Both the position numbers and the translations under genes were made by a program. From an uncultured Roseburia sp. (lineage in GTDB: Bacteria; Bacillota; Clostridia; Lachnospirales; Lachnospiraceae): a DNA stretch of 32,933 nt. The number at the start of each line of letters is the position of its first letter. Within the stretch, counting starts at the first letter, position 1. Below, piece by piece: positions 1-10,500 of this stretch. The notes beneath the pieces are model-generated. The model ran no database searches. It was not told the origin of the DNA and was given only the letters and a program-made list of their open reading frames with translations. The DNA lies in contig CAMSQM010000034.1 in NCBI GenBank assembly GCA_947062675.1, positions 1 through 32,933 of the forward strand, written 5' to 3'.

Positions 1-152
<152 letters not shown>

Positions 153-275
153 TTAATTCAACGGTACTCACAATGTCTGGGACACATAATGCCCCTTTTA
201 AGTGTTCGTGCGGAACTATATCTCATCATGAAACAATCCCAACACTAAACTTTCCACACTGTCCGGGACCGCTGA

Positions 276-695
276 CTACTTTCCAGCCTTCGGTCTCTTA
301 GCGCCGTACTTGGAACGTGCCTGTTTTCTGTTTGCAACTCCCGCTGTGTCAAGCGTACCACGGATAATATGATATCTTGTACCTGGTAAGTCCTTTACAC
401 GACCGCCGCGGATCAGAACAACACTGTGCTCCTGCAGATTGTGTCCCTCACCCGGAATATAACTTGTCACTTCGATTCCGTTGGAAAGACGGACCCTGGC
501 GATTTTTCTGAGCGCTGAGTTCGGCTTCTTCGGGGTTGCTGTCTTGACAGCTGTGCACACTCCTCTCTTCTGCGGAGAAGACGTATCGGTCGGCTTCTTG
601 TGCAGGGAGTTGTAGCCCTTCTGAAGTGCAGGTGCGGTAGACTTCTTCACAGATGTCTGGCGTCCCTTTCTTACTAACTGGTTAAATGTTGGCAT
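276..695 (-). CDS. rpsL: 30S ribosomal protein S12
   Basis: S12 of the decoding centre, 139 residues, the normal Gram-positive length including the extra loop around [14 protein letters not shown] that is absent from enterobacterial S12. Conserved blocks [36 protein letters not shown] and [12 protein letters not shown] are intact, and the lysines whose mutation gives streptomycin resistance (in PKKPNS and GRVKDLPG) are wild type. The ATG at 693-695 is preceded by AGGAGGTGAAAACA, so the 58-codon upstream extension of the open frame, which runs through the promoter, is not coding. A consensus sigma-A promoter lies about 70-100 bp upstream. The upstream neighbour is a surface-protein gene rather than rpoC or an L7Ae-like gene. 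Confidence 0.98.
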   Translation of the reverse strand: MPTFNQLVRKGRQTSVKKSTAPALQKGYNSLHKKPTDTSSPQKRGVCTAVKTATPKKPNSALRKIARVRLSNGIEVTSYIPGEGHNLQEHSVVLIRGGRVKDLPGTRYHIIRGTLDTAGVANRKQARSKYGAKRPKAGK

Positions 696-765
696 TGTTT
701 TCACCTCCTGTTGGCGTATGAAATGTTTCATGTACTCTATACCTGTATGGCGTACACGCCTGACT

Positions 766-794
766 ATTATACCAGGATGGCTTCTTCCTGTCAA
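766..794 (-). promoter_or_regulatory. Sigma-A promoter of rpsL-rpsG (str operon)
   Basis: On the minus strand TTGACA (789-794) and TATAAT (766-771) are separated by exactly 17 bp, a perfect match to the housekeeping consensus in both hexamers and spacing. It lies about 70 bp upstream of the rpsL start and just downstream of the terminator at 814-864, so the ribosomal genes are started independently of the surface-protein block upstream. Confidence 0.93.
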
Positions 795-813
795 TGCGCT
801 TCTGCATATTTCA

Positions 814-864
814 CAAAAAAATAATAACCGGAGACGTAAAGCACTCTTCTCTCCGGTTATTATT
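814..864 (-). terminator. Rho-independent terminator after the LRR surface protein
   Basis: A perfect 15-bp inverted repeat (820-834 with 850-864; arm AATAATAACCGGAGA) encloses a 15-nt loop and is followed on the minus strand by a run of T. It lies about 50 bp past the stop of the LRR protein gene and just before the rpsL promoter, closing the surface-protein block. The A-rich and T-rich outer arms mean it could also fold in the plus direction. Confidence 0.9.
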
Positions 865-916
865 TCCATTTTTCTCCACTTTTATTCGTTTTCCGCCTGC
901 CGGTACGCTATGTTTC

Positions 917-3175
917 CTATGCTGCTGCCCGGTACTCCTCTTTTCTACTGCTTAAGATCATATACAACCCCAGAAGCATCACACCCAGGCACATAATATA
1001 TTTTGCATTCAGCCCAGGCCCTGTTTTTGGCGTGTCATCCTTGGCATCCGGATCTGTCGCGATGGTTGTCTCCGCCTCCGAAACGGGAAAACCCTCCACG
1101 ACAATCACATAATCGGATGCGTGACTAAATGAAAATGCCGCGTCTCCGCCTGTCGTTATTTTAGAGCGGTCAATATACTCCATTTTCTTCTCCTGCTCAT
1201 TATAATAATAGAGAACAGCCTCATACTCCGCCTTTTCCTTCCCAAGGTCAATCGTGAGGGTTGCGGTAAGCCCGAAAATTCCGTCGTATGCAAGCCGCAT
1301 CTGCATCGACCAGCTTTCCTTTGCGATATCCTTCTGAAGTGCTTCCGGAACACTGCCGGTGTCTTTTGCAACGCCAAAATCGATATCTTTGAGATTGTCG
1401 CTCACAATATCCGTTCCTTTCAGCGTCCAGCTGATCCCATCCCCCATATCCAGAACCAGAATCAGTGTTTTCTGCTGAGCGAGCGCCAGTATCTTTGAGG
1501 GAACAACCGTCGCGCCGTTCATTGTGATATAGATCGTTTCACCTGAGGCAGACTCCTGCATATACCTGTAAATAGCATCCCAGCCGCTGATTGTCTGATT
1601 GCCGGTAATATAGGGGATTCCCGTCTTCTCAGACACAGTTGTACTGGCCCTGCCGGTTCCGCCTCTTTTGCCGCTTCCGCTGCCTCCGCCGCTTCCCCCT
1701 GCGGTCCCGCCAGTACTTCCGCCGCCTGTTCCACCTGTGGTTCCGCCACCAGTACTTCCGCCGCCTGTTCCACCTGTGGTTCCGCCGCCAGTACTTCCAC
1801 CGCCTGTTCCACCTGTATTTCCGCTACCCCCGCTGCTGCCACCCTGATTGGTATTGCCATCTCCGGAGTTCTCTGAGTCGTCTCCGGTTCCATCTCCAAT
1901 TTGTCCGGTTCCGGTTCCGCCGCTGCCGACTCCCCCGGTTCCGCCTGATGTTCCTTCATTGCTGCCGTCGCCGGAATTCCCCGGATTGTTCGGGTCATCC
2001 GGGTTCCCGGGAGTACCCGGGTTGTTCGGGTCATCCGGATTTCCGGAATTCCCCGGATTGTTCGGGTCATCCGGGTTCCCGGGAGTACCTGGGTTGCCCG
2101 GGTTGTTCGGGTCATCCGGGTTCCCGGGAGTACCCGGGTTGTTCGGATCATCCGGATTTCCGGGATTGTTCGGGTCATCCGGATTTCCGGGATTGTTCGG
2201 GTCATCCGGGTTCCCCTGATAATCTGTCTCCACATGCTCCCTTGTATATTCTTCCAGAAGCCGCTCTACAATCGGGCTGTCTGCAGGTACATAAATCTTC
2301 CCGAGCTCCTGAAATGTCTGTTCGTCAAACGTAGAGACCGAGGAAGTAATCATAAGTTCCTGAATATAGCTTCCCGTAAACGCATCCAGCTCCACCGTGG
2401 TCACACTGGCCGGAAGGGTCACTCTCGAAATTCTGCACCCGTAAAATGCCCCTGCCTTAATCACCTGTGTTCCCTCCGGGATCGTGATACTGGTCGCTCC
2501 CTGAGGACAGCGGTGCAGCGCCACCCCGCCTTTGCTGTAGAGCGCACCCCCGATTGATTCAAAAAAGCCGTTAGACCCCTCCACATTGATGGATGTCATG
2601 CTGGTACAGCCGTCAAATGCATCCGAGGCGACCGCATTCGTCCCTCCCGGAATTGTGATGGAGGCAAGCGATGTACAATTTTTAAAAGCTCCCGCGCCAA
2701 TCGAACTCACCGCGGACGGCATCGTGATAGATGTGAGTCCGGAACATCCATTAAAAGTATCGTCCGGTATGGAAGCGGCGCTGCCAAGCGTCACGCTCTG
2801 CATACCGGTGCTCCCCTGGAATACCCCTGTTCCCAGTGTGTTCACGCCTGGAAGAAGTGCGCTCACAAGATTCGGGCACGACGCAAACGCATGTGAACCG
2901 ACTGAGGATATATTTCCCGGAAGGGCAATCGCTGCAATCGAAGTTCCCTGAAACGCTGAATCGCCGATCGCCGAGACACTCCCGTCTCCCAGCGACGGTA
3001 TCGCCCCCGGCGACACTTCCGTCTGCACGCCGATATAACTGGTCAGCACGCCATTCTCTTTCACGCAGCCATCGCTCTCCTCTGACGCGGAACTCGGTGT
3101 GCCCGGATAGATCATGACAATCAGCATCGCTATCACCAGTACAAAGCCAACCTTTCTTTTCATCCGTCTTCCCAT
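917..3175 (-). CDS. Leucine-rich-repeat (BspA-like) surface protein with TPKTG sortase signal
   Basis: 752-residue predicted cell-wall-anchored protein. Order: signal peptide (about 1-33, KRK then a hydrophobic stretch); LRR_5/BspA-type repeats (about 45-318) with repeated units such as IGAGAFKNCTSLASITIP; a Pro/Asn/Asp-rich linker (about 320-400) with seven NPDDPNNPG units; a Gly/Ser/Thr-rich linker (about 400-508); a globular C-terminal domain (about 510-710); then TPKTG near residue 715, a hydrophobic segment and a charged RKEE tail, the layout of a sortase sorting signal. The ATG at 3173-3175 is chosen because AGGAG precedes it and the signal peptide follows; the open frame extends 20 codons further without support. 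It is 63 bp downstream of a class B sortase gene, which is the likely anchoring enzyme. BspA-type LRR proteins bind host or matrix proteins in other bacteria; the ligand here is unknown. Confidence 0.88.
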   Translation of the reverse strand: MGRRMKRKVGFVLVIAMLIVMIYPGTPSSASEESDGCVKENGVLTSYIGVQTEVSPGAIPSLGDGSVSAIGDSAFQGTSIAAIALPGNISSVGSHAFASCPNLVSALLPGVNTLGTGVFQGSTGMQSVTLGSAASIPDDTFNGCSGLTSITMPSAVSSIGAGAFKNCTSLASITIPGGTNAVASDAFDGCTSMTSINVEGSNGFFESIGGALYSKGGVALHRCPQGATSITIPEGTQVIKAGAFYGCRISRVTLPASVTTVELDAFTGSYIQELMITSSVSTFDEQTFQELGKIYVPADSPIVERLLEEYTREHVETDYQGNPDDPNNPGNPDDPNNPGNPDDPNNPGTPGNPDDPNNPGNPGTPGNPDDPNNPGNSGNPDDPNNPGTPGNPDDPNNPGNSGDGSNEGTSGGTGGVGSGGTGTGQIGDGTGDDSENSGDGNTNQGGSSGGSGNTGGTGGGSTGGGTTGGTGGGSTGGGTTGGTGGGSTGGTAGGSGGGSGSGKRGGTGRASTTVSEKTGIPYITGNQTISGWDAIYRYMQESASGETIYITMNGATVVPSKILALAQQKTLILVLDMGDGISWTLKGTDIVSDNLKDIDFGVAKDTGSVPEALQKDIAKESWSMQMRLAYDGIFGLTATLTIDLGKEKAEYEAVLYYYNEQEKKMEYIDRSKITTGGDAAFSFSHASDYVIVVEGFPVSEAETTIATDPDAKDDTPKTGPGLNAKYIMCLGVMLLGLYMILSSRKEEYRAAA
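1712..1828 (-). repeat. 3 x 39-bp tandem repeat coding a Gly-rich linker
   Basis: Three consecutive 39-bp units starting at 1712, 1751 and 1790 are nearly identical (the third has a few changes). They encode a 13-residue Gly/Thr/Ser unit (GGTGGGSTGGGTT-like) in the LRR protein's flexible linker. In-frame units of this kind can change copy number by slippage or recombination. Confidence 0.9.
1979..2212 (-). repeat. Seven 27-bp units coding NPDDPNNPG in the wall-spanning linker
   Basis: Seven near-identical 27-bp units, some separated by 9- or 18-bp spacers coding TPG, NSG or NPGTPG, make up an Asp/Asn/Pro-rich stalk between the LRR domain and the Gly-rich linker. Nucleotide identity between units is high, so the array is recent or homogenised. 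The opposite strand stays open through it only because of the repeat. Confidence 0.9.
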
Positions 3176-3238
3176 CTCACACTCTCCTAACTTCCATTCT
3201 CCGTTGCCATATGCCGCTCCATCGGCAGACCGCAACCG

Positions 3239-4384
3239 TCATTCTGCATCCATGCATCTTTTTGCGATCAGAAACAGCCTTCCATCCTCCGTAAAATTAT
3301 TACAGGTGGACAGCGTCAGAAGTTCATCCCCAAACACCGGCTTTTCCTTCGACATAAACACCGCAAGCTGCTCCACATTCGCGAGAAATTCGTTAAACGC
3401 CTCTTCCGTATCCGCCTGAATAAAATCATAATACCGGAAGGTATCTGCACTCTGATACTGAACCTGAGCCAGACAGACTGCAAAAATTTCATAGGTGCCC
3501 TTTTCATATATTGTATCAAATGTTACCTGCTTATGGGAAGTAAAATAGCTCTCCTCGAGATAATTTTTTAAACCTCCGAACATCTGGCCGCTTTTCATAT
3601 TATGACCATAGATGATTACATTTGTATTTCGGTTTTTCAGGTTCGTTCTCGCATCCATAAACAATGTTCCATTAATATCTTCTTCTTTATTAAAATTACG
3701 TCCGAGATAATAATCCGTATCACCTCTTGTCAGCATGACCGGATAATCTACCTTCGTATCTTCTATTTTAAGCCATCCCGCAAAATCCTGATTCTGCATA
3801 TAAACAGCTGAATACTCTGGAAGAATCTGCGCCATTTCAACAGCTTCCCCCACCAGGCCCCCTGTCTGTTCAAATTCGGGAGCATTTTCCATAAAAAAAG
3901 TATTATTACTGACCAGATCCTGAGACTGTTCCTGCAGCTGCTTTAAATATTCATTTGCCTGATTTCCGCGATGATTCGTATAATCGGACCAGAAATACCA
4001 TGCAAAGCAGGCAATCGCCGCCACGAGACAGACCCCGCCCAGTATCCGGCGGCTCCAGTCCGTATGCTCCGGCAGCTCTGCTGATTTCCCGTCCCTGCTT
4101 CCACGGGAACGCTTTCCGGGCTCCGGTTCCCTTGCGACCGTCACTCCGTCCTGTACACTTTCCGCGACAACATCCGCAAGATCCAGAAAAAACTGTCTTC
4201 CTATCTTACTGTAAAACCGGACTTTCCCCGTCCGGATCAACTGATACAGGCGCGAGGCAATTTCCGGCTCATAAATATCAATGGAATGTGTGATTTTGTA
4301 AATTTTCCTCACATCCAGCATTCCGCGGACATACTCCTCGTGTGTTTCGAATTCGTATTTCCCTATCTTGTATCTCTCCGCCAT
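3239..4384 (-). CDS. srtB: Class B sortase with long cytoplasmic N-terminus
   Basis: 381-residue transpeptidase predicted to cleave PxTG-type sorting signals and link proteins to peptidoglycan. Catalytic residues are visible: His261 in IYGHN, Cys361 in TLSTC and Arg369 in EDGRLFL. The spacing and the region between His and Cys are of class B type. One membrane segment lies at about 113-132 (ILGGVCLVAAIACFAWYFW), leaving about 112 residues on the cytoplasmic side, much longer than the short tail usual for sortase B. I place the start at ATG 4382-4384 (MAERYKIGKYEF); a GTG 39 bp upstream is an alternative, and the ribosome binding site is weak for both. The next gene downstream encodes a TPKTG protein, the obvious substrate; SPKTG/PPKTG-like signals are known for clostridial SrtB. 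Confidence 0.9.
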   Translation of the reverse strand: MAERYKIGKYEFETHEEYVRGMLDVRKIYKITHSIDIYEPEIASRLYQLIRTGKVRFYSKIGRQFFLDLADVVAESVQDGVTVAREPEPGKRSRGSRDGKSAELPEHTDWSRRILGGVCLVAAIACFAWYFWSDYTNHRGNQANEYLKQLQEQSQDLVSNNTFFMENAPEFEQTGGLVGEAVEMAQILPEYSAVYMQNQDFAGWLKIEDTKVDYPVMLTRGDTDYYLGRNFNKEEDINGTLFMDARTNLKNRNTNVIIYGHNMKSGQMFGGLKNYLEESYFTSHKQVTFDTIYEKGTYEIFAVCLAQVQYQSADTFRYYDFIQADTEEAFNEFLANVEQLAVFMSKEKPVFGDELLTLSTCNNFTEDGRLFLIAKRCMDAE

Positions 4385-4442
4385 GTCCGGAATGCTTCCC
4401 GCCTTTCTCTTACTTGTTCTCACATCCGCGTCCCCCGGACGC

Positions 4443-4532
4443 ATTATACCGGCAGTCCGGGCACCGGCAGACAACAGCCTGCCGGTACAGATCTGCCGGT
4501 ACAAAGCTGCCGGACACATCTGTATTCTGCCG
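4443..4532 (-). repeat. Cluster of short CTGCCG/CGGCAG repeats before srtB
   Basis: Six copies of a 6-base word lie in the 175-bp gap between the giant protein gene and srtB. Four are direct on the plus strand (CTGCCG at 4479, 4493, 4507 and 4527; the first three at 14-bp steps) and two inverted (CGGCAG at 4450 and 4465). ACCGGCAG at 4463-4470 can pair with CTGCCGGT at 4479-4486. On the minus strand the cluster ends in TATAAT (4443-4448), 59 bp before the srtB ATG, but no good -35 stands 16-18 bp away. It could be a regulated promoter, an mRNA processing structure or a non-U-tract terminator. Confidence 0.5.
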
Positions 4533-4559
4533 ATGTGCGGGCCGCTCCGCCGGGATGTT

Positions 4560-7500
4560 TTAAATTCTTCCCTGTGCGACAGGTGAAAATGCACTGTAAT
4601 ATACTTCCCCGTCCGTCACAAGGTATGCGCGCACCTTATAGGAATAATTCTTTCCGGCTGTGATCTGGGTATCCGTAAAATCTTCCACAACCATCTTTCT
4701 GGCGACGCGCACATACGAGCCGTCCTCTCCTGCGCGGTAAATCTCATAGCCGGTCACAACTCCCTCGCCGCTCCACCGGAGAGTCAGTGAACTTCCCGAT
4801 GTCGCTACCACCGCAATGGATGAAACCGAACCCGGACGGATATTGAACGGAATCCTCTTCGTTGAAGTATAGTTCCCGATTCCGGTAACGATCGCCGCAC
4901 CTGTTCCGGGCTTGCGGTTGTCACTGTACATCAGGCTGTAATCCATATCTCTGACCAGCCCGGATACTTCAACGCCCGGTTCAATGTCATACCCGGTATA
5001 AATCTGTGTGGGAATACTGCCCACAGGTACATTCTGTATACTCTTCCGGTTGATCTGGAATGTCACTTCCTTCTCACCGGTATAGTTGCCCGTACCTTTC
5101 AGAAGAATCGTCGCGATTCCTGCGTTTACATTGTTCTTCACTTCCACGATCTCGTAATCCCGGTTCAGTTCCAGGCGCTTTCCGCCCAGTTCCACCCGCA
5201 GATCCGGTGTGATCGGCTCTCCCGTATACGTGTACACAGAGGCGTAATTTACAACTTCCGCATCACCGATATCCTTCTGATCCACCACGAAATTCTTCTG
5301 AATCTCGCCAGCATAATTATTGACACCCTTCACAGTCATCCGCCAGGTGCCGCCGCGAAGCGGCGCGCACTCCACTGTAAAATCTTTATCCTCCCCTTCT
5401 TTCAGGTATATATCCCCCCATTTCAGGGTGATCTTCTGGGTAATCTGCGGTTCATATGGAAGCTCTTCCATAAACCCTGTCATCTCCACATCTGCATCCG
5501 AAATCTTTTTCGGCGTGATCTCAAAAGTCTTTTCAGCCCTGCCGCCGTATACGCCCAGCCCGATCAGAACAAGGGTTTGCGTCCCCGCGCTGATTCCGTT
5601 GCTGCCAGCTGCATATTCAAGCTTATAATCGCCGGAACTTAAGACACGGTCTCCCATCGTGACTCTCACAATTCCGAGTCCGTCCGGCTTCGGTGCAAAT
5701 ATTTCATACATCTTCCCTGTATACGGGTATGCCTTTTCCAGCCCTTCGACAGTTGCCGCCTCCAGGTTCTCACCGATATAGAATGTCACTACCCTTGTTC
5801 CGGTAAAACCTCCACGACCGGTGATTTCCATCGTCACCTCACCGATATTGGTATTGCCATTCGGGAAGTTCAGCACATAATCCCTTGGGCTCTGCAGATG
5901 GTATTCCCCGCAGGTAATATCGAGCGGCGGTATAATCGGGCTTCCCGTAAACGCCTGATTGTCAATTACCGGCACATAGACGTCATCCGCGTTGATATCA
6001 TGCTGCGTGATATGGAATGTTGTCGACGCGGTACCGCGGAAATTGTTCTGCCCGTTCACTGTCACCCTGACGTCCACATCATAGCTGGTGTTGTTGGAAC
6101 CATATGTCAGCGTATAGTCCGTTCCCTCCACGAGAAGCAGTACCTTCTGTCCCAGATGCAGCTGCACATTCAGCGGCGGTTTCACGCCCGCCGTCCCCAT
6201 AAAGGGATATTCTGTAATCCCGTTCGGGAACGAGAGAATAACATCTCCATTGTTCTGGAATGTATACGGCAGAATCTGGAAATTCTTTGATACTTCACCG
6301 GAAAAATTACCTTTTCCCTTTACCGTGACGGTGGCGGATCCTGCATTGATATTGTTGCTGTAGGATACTGTATAATCAATGCCCTCCGTCAGAATATCTG
6401 CGCCATCCCGCACAATCACCGTCGGCCGCTGTTCCTCGCCATTGTATACCAGGCTGGTCGCCGGTACTTCGACGCTGTTAGACGGCAGTTCTTTTGCAAT
6501 AATCTTAAAAGTAAGATCTCTTCTGTCCTTGACATTTACGCCGTCTCCGATCAGAAGCAGCCGCCCTGTTCCTGCACTTGTGATATCAGCATCCGGCAAT
6601 ACCGCTGCTCTGCAGTAAGGCTGTCTGATCTCATACTCCTGCGTTCCTTCCCTGTACCAGAATGTCAGATCATTGCCGGGATAAATCGGCTGACCGGTAT
6701 ACGGTTTATCCGCAATCCCTTCCTTCCCGTTCTCCTTCACAATCAGATCGTTTACAGACAGTGGCGCAATCTCAAACTCCGCTCTGGTCACTCCGTAAGA
6801 CTCATATTTTCCCGCGCCTGCTATGACAACTGCCGCCGTGCCTGCCAGTATATTATTCTCGTATGTCAGCACATAGTCGGTCCCGGGTCTTAAAACCGTA
6901 TTTCCTGTGCTCACGGTAACGGCGGGTTCTATTTCCACTCCGCGGAATTTGTATGATGGCCGGAGTCCGTTCACGGTAAACGGTTTATCCGTTCCCTGAA
7001 TCTCAAACGTCCCCATCAGCTCATCGTCCCCGTAAAGAATCGGTATCGGAACACCTGTGGCAGCTTTAATGTACACTTCTGCCAGTTTTCCAACTGTCGA
7101 TGCATCTTTATTGTTTTCATATCTTGAAACAATAAAATGCGTCCCGTACGCGAGAGGCCAGTCATAGAATTTAACTGTCGGTATCGGTTTTATCTCCTGC
7201 CCCGTCCATATCTGCGGTGCAACAGAAATTGTTATATTTTTATTGTCTTTGTCCAGTTTTCCCTGGACATATGCAAATCCCTGGCACACTCCCGCGAGAT
7301 CGGAAGTCTTTGTCGGTGTAATTGTAACCAGCACGGCTCCAAGGCCGCTGAAGCCTGCGCATTTCACTTCATATTTCGCCTTATCAAGAGGCTTCGTGGT
7401 GTCCGGCGTCCCGTCCGGATTCTTCTCGAGATATACCTCAATCTCACTCTGCACAATCGCCTGAATCCCCTTGTTGATATCATCCAGAGGCTTCATGGTC

Positions 7501-10500
7501 TTATCCGCATCGTTGTTCACAAATTCTTTGTTGAAGTCGATATATACGGGCTTAATAACCGCATTATTGATGCTCGCCTGTATCTTAAACTTAATTCTAA
7601 AGGTATCCTTATAATTCCCGATACCTGTCACAACCACTTCCGCATCTTTTCCCGACTGAGCTGTCGGAACCGTATTGTTCTCCCATCTGCAGGTAAAATC
7701 CGTCCCCACAGCAAGCTCCCTGTTCATGGCGGAAGCATCCTTCCGGAAGAAAATTCTCGGCACCGGCTCGGCCACACCGTTCACCAGCGGCTGCGGTACA
7801 ATTTCCGTAACGCGGAAACCACTTGCCGGCTCAAATCCGGCTCCGATGCTCCTTGGGGTGATCTGAAACTTCGCGGCCGGAGTCACGCTGCTGTCGATCG
7901 TTCCGGTAAAATTCCTGCCCACTGCATCCACTGAGAAAAGGACATATTCATTGCCCGGCCTGGTCGATGTGACATCAATATTGTTTCCCCAGGTAATCCG
8001 GAACTCATCCTTATATTTCGGATCATTAAAGACATCAATTACCGTCCCGTTCATCTCAAGATATACCTTGATCTCCGGCGTGATCGGCTGCCCCGTATAC
8101 TCTTCCTTATAACTGCCATCCGCGATCTCACTTCCATTTCCCGGATGTATGACAACCAGACGTCCCTGTGAAATGTCTTTCTGCAGAATATTAAAACTCT
8201 TTGTCACTGTTCCGCCGTAAAGACCTTTTCCCTTCACAATAACTTCGACTTTTCCGGCCCCGACATTGTTCTTACACTCTACAGTATAATCTTTGTCTTT
8301 TTCCAGCGGCGCTCCGGGCCCCTGCGGATTCTCCGAATCCAGGCGGTACAGCCGCACGTCCGGCTCAATGGGTTCCCCGTTAAAGATCTTATCTGCCAGG
8401 TCGCCCCAGTCAATCCTCACCTTACTCTCGTCCGCAATATTAATGCCTATGCGGAACTTTTCATCCCTGTTGCCTGTAAAGTTCCCATTTGAGGACGCCT
8501 CGATCTTTACAATCGAGTCTTTATTATAATTTCCTTCACTAAGCGTATAATTGTTCTCATATGTAAGTGTGAAATCTGCCGGTGTCGTCAGGTAATAGTA
8601 CTCCCCATCCGCAAATTCATACCGGATCACCGGTACGGGCTTAACTGCCTGACCATTCGGGTCCTCCCCGTAGGTTTCCTCGAGAAATACCGTAATATCC
8701 GGCTCACCTGCGGCAATCGATTTTTTCTCAATTTCAAAGGTTTTGCGGTATATTCCCGTATAGTTCCCGGTTCCCCTGACAACCACAGCGGCATTTTTCC
8801 CCGCGTTCCGGTTGTTTTCATAGCTTATCGAATAATCTGCAGATGTCAGTTCTTTATAGTTTGTTCCGTTTTCAATATCGTGCCGTACCCTGATATCCTT
8901 AAATGTAATATCCTGGGAAGTAAACGGTACTTTTGCATCCACATTCTCGACCTGTGTATGACTCCCGATATCCCGCGGCAGTATCTCAAATGTCAGGGTC
9001 TCATTGATCAGACCAGCATACTGTCCGACTCCTGTCACAGTCACCGACGCAGTACCCGCGTTCAGATTATCCTTGTAGCTGCACGTATAATCATCCCCCG
9101 GAACAAGATCTTTAATTCCCGGCTGTCCCGGTTCCTGATAGTGAACCTTTACCTCCGGTTCCTGCCTCTTTCCATTAAAGGTGACAGGTCCTGCAATCTC
9201 AAAGGCCTCCGGGTTTGTGATCTGTTTCCCCCGGATCTCAAACTGGATCCTCTTCCATCCGGTAAAATTGCCTTTTCCCTGAACCTTTACCGATGCGTCT
9301 GTTGTCACCCTGTCATTTTTACTATAAGTATCATCCGCCGTCGGAATCTCAAAGGAAAGCCCGGGAGCTGTTCCCTTGCCGCCTGCCAGCGCTATGCCGT
9401 TAAAAGTCAGCGAAATCTCGCCTTCATCCAGCGTCACTTCAGCGCCTTCGAGCACTTTGGTAATCGGCTTTGCCAGAACCGCCCCGTCCAGCGGTGCCTG
9501 TTTGATCTCAAATGTTCCGCTGAGCTCCGTCGCACCGGCAGCATAAGCCACACACCCATTGGCTGTCGGCAGTTTCGACATATCCATTGCTTTTACCGTT
9601 ACTTTCGCATCCGTACCGGAGACAGGCCTGGAATCTGTTGCATTCTGGTATTCCAGCCAGTAATCCACGCCTTCCTGCAGGGTACTGCCAAACCAGCCGG
9701 GCCCCAGCGTCCCGACTTTTACCCTGATGCCCTGGGGATGAATCTCAGAGCCGGTATAAACCGGTTTACCGGTCGGTATGGTCAGGGTGCACTCATCCAT
9801 TTTTTTTGCAAGCAGATACCCATAAGACTTCCGCCCGAAGTATTCCCCGATTCCCTCAATGTGAACCTTCGCGCAGGCACTGCTGCTGGACATCTTTCCG
9901 GTGTTCTCATAAGAGAGCTGATAATCCACGCCTTCTGTCAGCGTCACGCCTTCCGGACTTCTAACCTCAACGGCAAGCTCTTTCTGATCGTCAAACCAGA
10001 GCATTGCCATATAGAGACCATTTTTATAACTGGCCACATTTCCGTTATTTACAGCGTTCGGCGTATTGGTGAGTACGGTACAGTCCTCAATCGACTTTCC
10101 CCGGATCTCAAATTTCTCCAGCAGGGAGCCTGTGTAATTCCCTGTACCCACAATATGCGCTTCCACCATTCCACGGTCTACACAGTTGGGACTGTATTCA
10201 ATCTTATAATCCGTCCCCGGATCAAGCTTCTGTCTCTGCTGGCCATCCTTTGATACATGCCATACTGTAATCCCCGGGTCTTTTTGCGTCCCGTCATACT
10301 GAACCACACGGTCCCTCACTTCGACCACAATCCTGCCGAGATCTTTTGCCTCCTGAAGCTCACACCTGTCAATGACATATGTCTGTGTGGCTGTGCCTGT
10401 AAAGTTGCCGCTGGTTCCCGTTTTAATAGTAACTGTCTTTGATCCCGGCGTCTGGCCCGGCCATTCGACAAGATAATCCTGTACCGGTGTAAGCAGCACC

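Noticed and set aside
696..869. 58-codon N-terminal extension of S12
   Set aside because: It would run through the promoter and terminator; the ATG at 695 has an ideal ribosome binding site and matches the family start.
1712..2212. Possible CRISPR array
   Set aside because: Units are contiguous coding repeats without unique spacers, in frame within a surface protein; no cas genes nearby.
1848..2219. Plus-strand frame with collagen-like GFPG/SSGFPG repeats
   Set aside because: Mirror image of the NPDDPNNPG-coding repeats on the minus strand; no ribosome binding site and no independent domain.
8880..10253. 457-codon open frame on the plus strand
   Set aside because: Lies wholly antisense within the giant repeat protein gene and shows no recognisable domain or start signal; a shadow of a long GC-balanced gene.
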